A stretch of 12,530 nt of DNA from an uncultured Collinsella sp. GTDB lineage: Bacteria; Actinomycetota; Coriobacteriia; Coriobacteriales; Coriobacteriaceae. The notes below the pieces were generated by a model. It ran no database searches and was not told where the DNA came from. It worked only from the letters and a program-made list of their open reading frames with translations. The translations under genes and the position numbers were made by a program. Below, in pieces: positions 1 to 6,449 of the stretch (position 1 is the first letter of the stretch; every line of letters begins with the position of its first letter). The stretch spans positions 1 to 12,530 of the forward strand of contig CAADSV010000203.1 in NCBI GenBank assembly GCA_900751665.1, given 5' to 3'.

Positions 1-38
1 ACGAGATAGTCGAGAGGCACGGCCTCAAGAAGGAGTAA
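1..38 (+). CDS. possible 3' end of a + strand gene (partial)
   Basis: In the third forward frame the first bases read E-I-V-E-R-H-G-L-K-K-E and then TAA at 36-38. The charged, helix-like tail looks like the C-terminus of a cytoplasmic protein. The other two forward frames look less protein-like: frame 1 stops at once, and frame 2 gives an arginine- and threonine-rich string. Only eleven codons are visible, so neither family nor function can be named. It would converge on the NRAMP-like gene across about 290 non-coding bases. This is a weak call. Confidence 0.35.
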   Translation, partial: EIVERHGLKKE

Positions 39-280
39 CATCGGGGCTTGCAGCGACGGACCTCAGGACGCTCTTACACCACGTCTACGCGCGCCACCCC
101 CTACAACCCCCTAAAGCAGCCAACCTGACTGGTTTAAGGCGTATTGGAGCCAATTTTAATGAACATACTATAGGTTATGTTTATTATCTTCTTGAATGTA
201 AATGCTATTCACTTAGCAACAGTACTCATATTTGGCATTTTTTGCCCACTGCCATATAACTAACACCCTATAGCAGACAA
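39..280. other. non-coding region with an AT-rich core
   Basis: No convincing gene lies here. Two copies of ACCCCCTA start at 96 and 106, exactly 10 bp apart, which could be a protein-binding direct repeat. Bases from about 130 to 275 are far more AT-rich than any coding sequence in the window. They include a loose + strand promoter-like pair, TTGGAG (144-149) and TACTAT (166-171), 16 bp apart. A 28-codon hydrophobic open frame (177-263) follows without a well-spaced ribosome binding site. The minus strand terminator at 281-313 bounds the region on the right. Confidence 0.5.
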
Positions 281-313
281 AAACAGGCCGCAGCCCATCG
301 CTGCGGCCTGTTT
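281..313 (-). terminator. Rho-independent terminator of the NRAMP-like gene
   Basis: A perfect 13-bp inverted repeat, AAACAGGCCGCAG (281-293) and CTGCGGCCTGTTT (301-313), surrounds a 7-nt loop. Read on the minus strand, the stem runs straight into TTTTTGTCTGC, a good uridine tract. It lies 17 nt beyond the stop codon of the NRAMP-like gene and so ends the two-gene transport unit. In the + direction the stem is followed only by TTTGG, so it should work less well for anything entering from the left. Confidence 0.88.
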
Positions 314-330
314 GGAATCCAAAAGAGGCG

Positions 331-1593
331 CTAAGCGCTGTAACCCATCGCCTGCAGAACAAACATGACAACCGTCAGCACCGTGATCACGCCGATAGTC
401 GCCCAAGTGAGCACATTCCACACGCGGCCGTTGCGGTTAGCGCCCATAATGTGACGGTCAGCGGCAATAACCACCTGGAACACCAGAACCACGGGCAGTA
501 GCACGCCATTGATGACCTGCGAGGTCATCATAATCTGGAACAGATCGACGCCGGGCATAAGCACTAGCACGGCAGAGATACCGATGATGGCCGTAATGAT
601 GCCGCGATAGACCGGGGCCTCGTCCCAGCTGCGGTCGGCACCGCGCTCCCAGCCAAATGCCTCGCAGATAGCGCTCGACGTAACGCCCGGCAGCACGCAG
701 GCGGCCAAGAAGCTCGCCGCGACCAGGCCCGAGGCAAACAACACCGTGGACCACTGACCCGCAATAGGCTCCAGTGCGCGGGCGGCATCGGCAGCGTCGC
801 TAATCTGAATGCCCGTGGGGAACAGTACCGTACCGGTCGTTATGATAATAAAGCCAGCAATGACATCGGCGGCGATCGAGCCGCTCACGGTGTCGATGCG
901 CTGCAGCACGATATCGTCCTCGCCCGCGTTCTTATCGACCACGTTGTTCTGCGCCAAGAAAATCATCCACGGCGCGATGGTGGTACCGATCGTTGCAACC
1001 ACGAGCGACACGTAGCTGGGGTCATTTTGAATGTTGGGCACGACCAGGTCGACCGCGACCTCACCCCAGTTGGGGCCAGCCATAAACGCGGCGACAATAT
1101 AGGTCACGAACACGCAGCTCACCAGCAGCAGAATCTTCTCGATGCGCTGGAAACTACCCGACATGGTAAGCATCCACACCAGCAGCGCCACCAACGGCAC
1201 CGAGATGCTCGCCGGCACGCCAAAGAGAGCAAGGCCGCTGGCGATACCCGCAAACTCCGAAATGGTCACGGCTGTGTTGGCGATCAACAGCGCCGCCATA
1301 GCAAGCACACTCTTGCGCACGCCAAAGCGCTCGCGAATGAGCGATGCCAGGCCCTTGCCCGTGACGCAGCCGCAGCGCGCCGCGGTCTCCTGCGTCACGA
1401 TGAGCAGCACAGTCATGACGGGAAGCATCCAGAGCATCTTGTAGCCATAGCTGGCGCCCGCGCTGGAATACGTTGCAATGCCGCCGGCGTCATTGCCCGA
1501 AAGCGCCGCCAGCAGACCGGGACCCATAGCGCCAAAGATGGCCGCGATGGTCAACTTTTGCTTGGTGCCCGACTTTTGCTTGGTATTTTGCAC
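331..1593 (-). CDS. NRAMP-family divalent cation transporter, NRMT-like (probable Mg2+ carrier)
   Basis: A 420-residue integral membrane protein with about eleven hydrophobic segments and the LeuT-like NRAMP fold. The opening GPGLLAALSGNDAGGIATYSSAG is helix 1. Classical Mn/Fe NRAMP proteins have DPGN there; here it reads GNDAGG (residues 33-38). Helix 6 reads TIGTTIAPWM (201-210) and lacks the metal-selecting methionine-proline-histidine motif. These changes fit the NRAMP-related magnesium transporter clade (NRMT), which includes a characterised Eggerthella lenta member; substrate is inferred, not proven. A GTG start at 1593 is chosen because AGGTGG sits 4 nt before it and overlaps the stop codon of the upstream gene (TAGGTGG). 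The longer open frame to 1656 would add an arginine-rich stretch inside that gene. It is co-transcribed with, and probably regulated by, the MgtE_N/CBS protein encoded 8 nt upstream. Confidence 0.88.
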   Translation of the reverse strand: MQNTKQKSGTKQKLTIAAIFGAMGPGLLAALSGNDAGGIATYSSAGASYGYKMLWMLPVMTVLLIVTQETAARCGCVTGKGLASLIRERFGVRKSVLAMAALLIANTAVTISEFAGIASGLALFGVPASISVPLVALLVWMLTMSGSFQRIEKILLLVSCVFVTYIVAAFMAGPNWGEVAVDLVVPNIQNDPSYVSLVVATIGTTIAPWMIFLAQNNVVDKNAGEDDIVLQRIDTVSGSIAADVIAGFIIITTGTVLFPTGIQISDAADAARALEPIAGQWSTVLFASGLVAASFLAACVLPGVTSSAICEAFGWERGADRSWDEAPVYRGIITAIIGISAVLVLMPGVDLFQIMMTSQVINGVLLPVVLVFQVVIAADRHIMGANRNGRVWNVLTWATIGVITVLTVVMFVLQAMGYSA

Positions 1594-1601
1594 GCGACCA
1601 C

Positions 1602-3446
1602 CTAACCAATGACCGACATGGCGAGCAGCACCGCAGCGGCGCAGTACGCTACGCACGAGATCATGACGGCAATAACGTTCATGGCGGTGCCCGACGTGTT
1701 GAGGTCATGCTCGTCACGCCAGAACAGCACCATCAGGTAAATCACGGCGCTCATGTTGCCAACCAGGCAAATGATGGCAGCGATATTAAAGCACCCGGTA
1801 AAGAGTTGCTCCTCAAACATGGGCGCATCGGGGAACGCAGCGGTGCGCACCAGCTGGGCGCACAGGTAGGTCACGAGTGACAGAATTAGGCCCATGCCCG
1901 TGCTCTGGAAGAAGAACCCCAGATACGGCTTGGGCTCGTCGTCGTGACCGTCATACTCCAGAAAGTAGTTCTTGACGAACGACACCATGCGCGAGGCCGC
2001 CAGCAGCACGAGCGGCATGGCGCACATGGGGAACACCACCAGATGCGCGGAGCCGAGCGCCGTCCCCAGCACCGTTGCCATGATGCACGAGGCAATGCCC
2101 CACACGACAACCCAGTACTGGCGATGCACAAACCAGCTGAGCACGTTCGTCGAGTCGTCCGACGCGCTATCGCCCGAGCCGACACCGGCGATCTGCAGGT
2201 CCTCCTGATGCTCCTCGGCAATAACGTCCATGGCGTCGTCGAAGGTTACGATACCCAGGATATGACGGTTCTCGTCGCAGACAGGGATGGCAACCAGGTC
2301 GTACTTGGTCATCTCGTCCGTCACGTCTTCCTGGTCCTCGTCGGGCGACACATAGACCAGGTCGCGATAGGCCAGCTGACCCAGCGTGGCGTCGCGGTCG
2401 GCTACGATCAGCGTGCGCAGCGAAAGCACGCCGGTCAGCATGCCGCTCGGATCCTCGGTATAGACGTAGTAGACGCTTTCGAAGTCCTCGTCGAGCTCGC
2501 GAATCGCCTCGATGGCGTCACCGACCGTCGCCGTGGCGGGCAGGGAGACAAACTCCGAGGTCATGATGCGGCCGGCGGTGTTGTCCTCATACCCCAGCAG
2601 GTTACGAATCGCCTTCTCCTCCTTGACGCCCATCAGGCGCAGGAGCTTCTCGGCCTTCTCGTAATCGAGCTCGTCGATCAGGTCGGCTGCATCGTCCGGG
2701 TCCATCATGGCCAGCATCGACGATGCGTCCGTGTCGGACAGGCCCTCGAGCATCTCGGTCATAAGCTCGTCGTCATCGAACTCCGAGATGGCCTCGGCGG
2801 CCTGGGCAGTATCGAGCTGCGCAAACACCTGCGCACGCAGGCGCGGGTCGAGCTGCTCGATAATGTCGGCGATGTCGGCAGGGTGCAGCTCGCCGAGCGT
2901 CTTGTGCGACACCGAGAGTTGAATGTTCTTGGTCGAGCGGTCGAGCAGGTCCATGTAGGACCAAGCGATGATGTCCTCACTGAGCGGCTTGCCCAGGTGC
3001 TTCATAAAGCCTTCGACGATATGCTCGAGCGCGGGGCTGATGGCGCGCAGCAGACCGCGAGCACCGACCTCGGCGCCCAGCAGGCGCAGCTGGTTTTCGC
3101 CCGACATGGAAAACTTGATGTCGTTGACGCGCACGACCTTCATGCCCTGCGTGTCGACAATCTGCTTGTTGAGCACGTCGCGGGCAAGCAAGAGTTCGGT
3201 CGGCTGCAGGTACGAAAAACGGATTTCGGTGGCCGACGTCTTAAGGTGTACACCCGTCTCGTCGATACGGTCGACCCATTTGCGCCAGCTGATCATAAAC
3301 GGCGTCTTGCCGGGTCCGCGAAACGCGAGCGACGTCACGTGCGGAAAAACTTCGCCGGTAGCAATACCAAAATCGTTCACCACGCCGAGCTTTTCGCCGT
3401 CGACGTCCAAGACCGGCAATTTGAGCATCTCACTCAGATAATTCAA
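1602..3446 (-). CDS. PRC-barrel / MgtE_N / CBS-pair membrane protein, probable Mg2+ sensor partner of the NRAMP-like carrier
   Basis: A 614-residue protein. Two PRC-barrel-like segments (about 8-75 and 85-165) lead into an MgtE N-domain (about 184-288, with HPADIADIIEQL and MDPDDAADLIDEL). A CBS pair follows (about 292-415, beginning AGRIMTSEFVSLP), then a linker and five predicted membrane helices (about 444-463, 467-487, 516-534, 551-575, 588-612). In MgtE the N-domain and CBS pair bind Mg2+ and gate the pore. The membrane part here shows no GGNxGxQ-like pore motif, so I infer a sensor or regulator rather than a channel. PRC/MgtE_N/CBS proteins beside NRAMP-like genes are known in actinobacteria. 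The start is uncertain: TTG at 3446 has GGAG 5 nt upstream, ATG at 3428 fits the conserved domain equally well, and the strongest ribosome binding site serves an out-of-frame ATG at 3462. Confidence 0.88.
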   Translation of the reverse strand: MNYLSEMLKLPVLDVDGEKLGVVNDFGIATGEVFPHVTSLAFRGPGKTPFMISWRKWVDRIDETGVHLKTSATEIRFSYLQPTELLLARDVLNKQIVDTQGMKVVRVNDIKFSMSGENQLRLLGAEVGARGLLRAISPALEHIVEGFMKHLGKPLSEDIIAWSYMDLLDRSTKNIQLSVSHKTLGELHPADIADIIEQLDPRLRAQVFAQLDTAQAAEAISEFDDDELMTEMLEGLSDTDASSMLAMMDPDDAADLIDELDYEKAEKLLRLMGVKEEKAIRNLLGYEDNTAGRIMTSEFVSLPATATVGDAIEAIRELDEDFESVYYVYTEDPSGMLTGVLSLRTLIVADRDATLGQLAYRDLVYVSPDEDQEDVTDEMTKYDLVAIPVCDENRHILGIVTFDDAMDVIAEEHQEDLQIAGVGSGDSASDDSTNVLSWFVHRQYWVVVWGIASCIMATVLGTALGSAHLVVFPMCAMPLVLLAASRMVSFVKNYFLEYDGHDDEPKPYLGFFFQSTGMGLILSLVTYLCAQLVRTAAFPDAPMFEEQLFTGCFNIAAIICLVGNMSAVIYLMVLFWRDEHDLNTSGTAMNVIAVMISCVAYCAAAVLLAMSVIG

Positions 3447-3462
3447 TGGTGCTCCCCATCAT
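3430..3462 (-). CDS. possible 10-codon leader peptide overlapping the MgtE_N/CBS start
   Basis: The best ribosome binding site in this leader, GGAGG (3467-3471), sits 4 nt before ATG 3462 and 7 nt before a second ATG at 3459. That frame encodes M-M-G-S-T-I-E-L-S-E and stops with TGA at 3432-3430, one base before ATG 3428 of the downstream gene. Two readings are possible. It may be a true upstream ORF that couples or limits translation of the Mg-related gene. Alternatively, a one-base indel may have separated the real start from its reading frame. Sequence alone cannot decide between them. Confidence 0.35.
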   Translation of the reverse strand: MMGSTIELSE

Positions 3463-3552
3463 TATTCCTCCGAACGCGGCCGCATGTGCGACGTCCGGGG
3501 GCTTCTGGATATGTATACGCATGCGCGGGCGGCACGCCGCTCGACGCTTACA

Positions 3553-3639
3553 CCCCGTGCATGCGCAAAAAGCACCTGCATGGGGTCATCGACTGTATGG
3601 TCGAGGTTTGGATTTCACCTGTAACCTTTCTCTTGACCC
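3553..3639 (-). promoter_or_regulatory. structured 5' leader of the MgtE_N/CBS gene, possible RNA switch
   Basis: On the minus strand GGGTCA (3639-3634) can pair with TGACCC (3588-3583), enclosing two hairpins: AGGTT/AACCT (3627-3623 with 3608-3604) and TCGAC/GTCGA (3604-3600 with 3593-3589). Together they make a plausible three-way junction. The 3' arm of the closing stem overlaps CCCCATGCA (3585-3577), which can instead pair with TGCACGGGG (3561-3553), with one A-C mismatch, around a U-rich loop. The two folds exclude each other, as in a riboswitch. I could not match it to the M-box, manganese, cobalamin or NiCo consensus. About 80 nt separate it from the ribosome binding site. The fold is predicted by eye only. 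Confidence 0.35.
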
Positions 3640-3654
3640 TCATTAACCGCAGTA

Positions 3655-3717
3655 ACTATAGCATCAGCATCGCCCTGCGGCATCGAATTTATGCGCTGCA
3701 CATTGCAGGCATACCAA
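3655..3717 (-). promoter_or_regulatory. candidate promoter(s) of the MgtE_N/CBS-NRAMP unit
   Basis: Two candidates lie here. An extended -10, TGC followed by TATAGT (3663-3655), has no good -35. Upstream, TTGGTA (3717-3712) and CATAAA (3693-3688) are separated by 18 bp, and their spacer contains a 5-bp inverted repeat CTGCA-cat-TGCAG (3696-3708) that could be an operator. Either would give a leader of about 190-240 nt before the coding sequence. Confidence 0.4.
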
Positions 3718-3737
3718 ACGCTGACGCATCCGTGACA

Positions 3738-3777
3738 TAGTCATTGGGGACGTTCTTAAACGACTACCCAATGACTA
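3738..3777. repeat. GGGGAC palindromic repeat, copy A
   Basis: Perfect 11-bp arms TAGTCATTGGG (3738-3748) and CCCAATGACTA (3767-3777) enclose an inner CGTT-ctta-AACG hairpin (3751-3762). The first 23 bases are identical to copy B at 12168-12190. The right arm contains the TAG stop codon (3777-3775) of the NodB-fold gene, so the repeat lies right at the gene's end and may also stabilise or end its transcript. It resembles REP-type elements mobilised by IS200-like transposases, but no such gene is in the window. Confidence 0.7.
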
Positions 3778-5181
3778 CTCTGCGGTGTCGTCGTCCTCGA
3801 CAAGTTGGGGGAACACGGCGTCCTTGGGCATGGTGACCCTCGTCAGCGAGGTGAGCTTTTTGCTCAGCGACGTGTCCGTCTTGACCAGGTCGCTAAGCGT
3901 CACGATCTTGTAGCCGTCGGCGATGAGGCCGTCGATAATCTGCGGCAGCGCCTCGAGCGTCTGCTCGGCGCATTCGTCTCTGTCGGTGAGCAGCACGATA
4001 TTGCCCGGCGTCACCGAATCGAGCACCGTCGAGACCTGCTCGTCGGCACCGTTGAGCAGCCAGTCGCCCGAGTCAATATTCCACGAGACCACGGCGGAGA
4101 CCAGGTCCATCGAATCAATCCAGTTTTGCTCGTCAAAGGCAGCGTAGGGAGCACGCAGCAGCATCGTCTTCACGCCGGTCGCCGACTTAATCGCATCGGT
4201 GCCTTTCGTGATCTGTTCGCGTATCGCCTCACGGTCCTGACCCTTGAGCGAATCGTCGCTGTAGCTGTTGGATCCGATCTCGCACCCGGCATCGGCAATC
4301 GCCTTGGCCGTGGCAGACGAGGCCTCGACCGCATCGCCCGAAAGGAAGAACGTCGCGGTGACGCCCTTTTCCTTGAGCACCTGCAAGATCTGTTTGGTGG
4401 CGCCGCTCGGACCCTCGTCAAACGTCAGCGCCACGTACTTTTTGTTGCCCTTGGGCGCCACGCTGGCGCACGCAACAACGCAATCGGTGGCGGGCACAAC
4501 CTCGCCGCGGTCTTGCGTCTTGCCCGACTGCTCACCAACCCACACCTCGGAGCGGCCCTGGACACCCCACGTCTGCACATACTCGATAGCGCCCGTGCCC
4601 TCGACCTTGAGCTTGGGCTCGATAACCGTAGCCTGAACCTCGTGCTTCTCGTAGGTGTTACGGCCATCCTTGACCGTCACCTTCTCGCCGCCCTCGAGTT
4701 CGCGGCTATCCCATTTGCCCTGCTTCACGCGCTTGCCGTCGACCTTCACCGACAGCTTTTCGCCCCCATGGCGCTTGAGCACGCTGTCATCAACGGCCAG
4801 CAGGTCGCCTGCGTCGTAGGTGCCAGTCAAATCCTGTTCGTCGATGAGATTCTGCAGCGTAGAGCCCACGCGCACCGCGGTCTTCTGGCCGTTGAGCTCC
4901 ACGTCCACGCTGCGGTTGACGTAGCCCACGACGGCAGCGATAAACAGCACGAGCGCGCAACCCACGGCGATAAGCGCGTAGGGCAGGCGAGACGAACGAC
5001 GGGGTGTGCGGCTGTTGCCGATGCGAGCGCTGCGGTCGCTAAAGCCGCGGCTATGGTTGAGATACATCGCGCCGGGCTTACGGTGACGCTTGCGCTGACC
5101 GCTGGGCAGCTGCCCCAGGTCGCGGCGCGCCGTCGGACGCGCACCCGAACGCCCGTTTAAGTTGGATCCGTTTTGGCGCAT
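3775..5181 (-). CDS. membrane-anchored NodB-fold (polysaccharide deacetylase-like) protein with degenerate metal site
   Basis: 468 residues: a basic cytoplasmic N-terminus, one membrane helix (about 68-87), and an external DUF348/ubiquitin-like segment (about 92-170, VELNGQKTAVRVGSTLQ) as in YabE-type wall proteins. A NodB homology domain follows (about 245-435). NodB enzymes remove acetyl groups from peptidoglycan or chitin sugars using an Asp-His-His metal site. Motif 1 reads TFDEGPS (253-259), where TFDDGPS is usual. The motif 2 histidines are replaced by N305 and D309 (SNSYSD in place of NHTYSH). R343-A-P-Y and D370-S-G-D-W of motifs 3 and 4 are kept, but the motif 5 histidine is T399 (LLTD). 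The fold therefore seems intact while canonical metal chemistry is unlikely. The ATG at 5181 has GGAGG 4 nt upstream. It lies 72 nt after the PRC-barrel gene. A wall-binding pseudoenzyme is my inference. Confidence 0.85.
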   Translation of the reverse strand: MRQNGSNLNGRSGARPTARRDLGQLPSGQRKRHRKPGAMYLNHSRGFSDRSARIGNSRTPRRSSRLPYALIAVGCALVLFIAAVVGYVNRSVDVELNGQKTAVRVGSTLQNLIDEQDLTGTYDAGDLLAVDDSVLKRHGGEKLSVKVDGKRVKQGKWDSRELEGGEKVTVKDGRNTYEKHEVQATVIEPKLKVEGTGAIEYVQTWGVQGRSEVWVGEQSGKTQDRGEVVPATDCVVACASVAPKGNKKYVALTFDEGPSGATKQILQVLKEKGVTATFFLSGDAVEASSATAKAIADAGCEIGSNSYSDDSLKGQDREAIREQITKGTDAIKSATGVKTMLLRAPYAAFDEQNWIDSMDLVSAVVSWNIDSGDWLLNGADEQVSTVLDSVTPGNIVLLTDRDECAEQTLEALPQIIDGLIADGYKIVTLSDLVKTDTSLSKKLTSLTRVTMPKDAVFPQLVEDDDTAE

Positions 5182-5202
5182 GTGCCCTCCCCCATAAACA
5201 CA

Positions 5203-5232
5203 GCAAGCCGGAGCAACAGGTCTCCGGCTTGC
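5203..5232 (-). terminator. probable terminator between the PRC-barrel and NodB-fold genes
   Basis: A perfect 11-bp inverted repeat, GCAAGCCGGAG (5203-5213) and CTCCGGCTTGC (5222-5232), has an 8-nt loop. On the minus strand it follows the PRC-barrel stop codon by 21 nt and is followed by the only mildly T-rich TGTGTTTATG. It probably ends or attenuates the YtxH/PRC transcript before the NodB-fold gene. Confidence 0.65.
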
Positions 5233-5253
5233 CTCCCATCATTTGGTACGTCG

Positions 5254-6009
5254 CTATTTTGTAGCTTTTGACGAGCCTCCGCTCGCCTTTTGGTATTCGT
5301 CCTTAAAGGCCTTGAACATGCCGCGCGTCTTGCCGAGCTGCTTGCCCAGTGCGCGACTGCCCTTGTCCACGGCAACCGATCCCTTGTCGTCGAGCACCTT
5401 GGCGCCCTTTTTGACCTTGTCGCCCACCACGACGCTGGCCTCGGCGGCCTTGGCAGCCGCACCGCCCGAATACCCGAGCGACTTGACCTCGTCCGAGACG
5501 ACCATCGCGCCGTTCTCGTAGCCGCGCAGCATCGTCGGCGGCACCTGCGTGTCACCGACCAAAACACTCGAAGCAGCACCGGCGGTCACATAGAATGCCT
5601 GCACGATGCCCGAGCGTGGCTTGAACTCAACATCCGAGCAATAGCCCACGACGTCGCCCGATTCCGTGCGCACGTCCATACCGACCCAGATGATGCAATC
5701 GTCCAGGTTGATGTCGAGGCGCTTGGCGGCGGCGGCATCGTACGTGTCCTTGACGTCATCGACCGCAATGGCGCCCTCGTAGACACCAATGGCGTCGAGC
5801 GCTACGAATCGGTCGGGACGCTCGATCATGCCCGCGATATCGGACTGGCGGACCATAAAGCCGACCACGCGCGTACCGCCCGGGGTAAAGACCGGAAAGT
5901 GAATCTTTCCGAGCTTTTTAGGGCTGCGCGGCGTGCCGTCCTTTTTGGTGCGCTTGTCCTCGGTAGGCTTACGATAGATCTTGGCGCCGACAAAATCCCC
6001 GGCGCGCAT
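5254..6009 (-). CDS. PRC-barrel-like domain protein
   Basis: 251 residues without signal peptide or membrane helix. Two PRC-barrel-like segments can be seen (about 33-85, around FPVFTPGGTRVVGFMV; about 103-175, with IIWVGMDVRTESGDVVGYCSDVEF). A lysine- and alanine-rich tail (about 183-251) could contact membrane or nucleic acid. PRC barrels are small beta-barrels used as adaptor or binding modules. Its ATG overlaps the TAA of the YtxH gene by one base (TAATG), a classic translational coupling, so the two proteins are likely made together and may act together at the membrane. The neighbouring MgtE_N/CBS protein also begins with PRC-like segments. Exact function unknown. Confidence 0.8.
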   Translation of the reverse strand: MRAGDFVGAKIYRKPTEDKRTKKDGTPRSPKKLGKIHFPVFTPGGTRVVGFMVRQSDIAGMIERPDRFVALDAIGVYEGAIAVDDVKDTYDAAAAKRLDINLDDCIIWVGMDVRTESGDVVGYCSDVEFKPRSGIVQAFYVTAGAASSVLVGDTQVPPTMLRGYENGAMVVSDEVKSLGYSGGAAAKAAEASVVVGDKVKKGAKVLDDKGSVAVDKGSRALGKQLGKTRGMFKAFKDEYQKASGGSSKATK

Positions 6010-6398
6010 TATGCCTCGGTCGAGGGCTCCGCAGCCTCGGTATCAGCCTCGACGGCGTTCTCGACCACGACGTCGGCGGCAGGCGTCACGTTGCCGCCCG
6101 AAATGGCGTCGTTGAGCTGCTCGCGCAGCTGGTCCATGCGCTCGCGGGCCAGGTCGACCTTGGCGCGCAGGTCGTCGGTCTTGGCGTCGACCATCGGGCC
6201 AAAGTCATTCACCGCAGCACGGGCCTCCTCGGCGCTGTGCTCGTAGGTGTCGCGCATATTGTCCCAGGCGTCGTTGGCGATATCGGCAGCCATGGCGCGG
6301 GTCTCGGCGCCCGAGCGCGGGGCCAGAGCAACGCCGACAATAGCGCCGGCAGCGGCACCAAAAAGTGCGCCGGAGACAAAGCTGAAAGTCTTACCCAT
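6009..6398 (-). CDS. YtxH-family small membrane protein
   Basis: 129 residues. The glycine-rich N-terminal membrane segment (about 8-26, ALFGAAAGAIVGVALAPRSG) ending in APRSGAETR is the hallmark of the YtxH/gas-vesicle-like family. It is followed by a charged helical, probably coiled-coil region (about 45-100) and an acidic alanine-rich tail. B. subtilis YtxH is a general-stress protein of unknown biochemical role. I chose ATG 6398, which has AGGAGAGG about 7-10 nt upstream; ATG 6404, two codons earlier, is too close to that site. It is the first gene of a two-gene unit with the PRC-barrel gene and has a TATAAT upstream. Confidence 0.82.
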   Translation of the reverse strand: MGKTFSFVSGALFGAAAGAIVGVALAPRSGAETRAMAADIANDAWDNMRDTYEHSAEEARAAVNDFGPMVDAKTDDLRAKVDLARERMDQLREQLNDAISGGNVTPAADVVVENAVEADTEAAEPSTEA

Positions 6399-6449
6399 GA
6401 TCATTCCTCTCCTGCGGGCACGTCGGTGCCCACCGTTTGAATGCTGTCC

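Noticed and set aside
1594..1656. N-terminal extension of the NRAMP-like protein to 1656
   Set aside because: It would lie within the end of the MgtE_N/CBS gene and adds an Arg/His/Cys-rich stretch unlike NRAMP proteins; GTG 1593 has a well-placed AGGTGG.
3553..3639. M-box or cobalamin riboswitch in the MgtE_N/CBS leader
   Set aside because: The segment GGTGAAATCC recalls parts of both, but the other conserved blocks (M-box core, cobalamin B12-box and CCCCGC block) are missing.
3548..3643. 31-codon minus strand open frame inside the leader (starts M-R-V-K-R-K)
   Set aside because: It has no ribosome binding site and coincides with the predicted stems; kept only as a remote alternative to an RNA element.
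1944..3740. 598-codon open frame on the + strand
   Set aside because: Antisense to the MgtE_N/CBS gene, with biased composition and no recognisable motif; the minus strand reading has clear domains.
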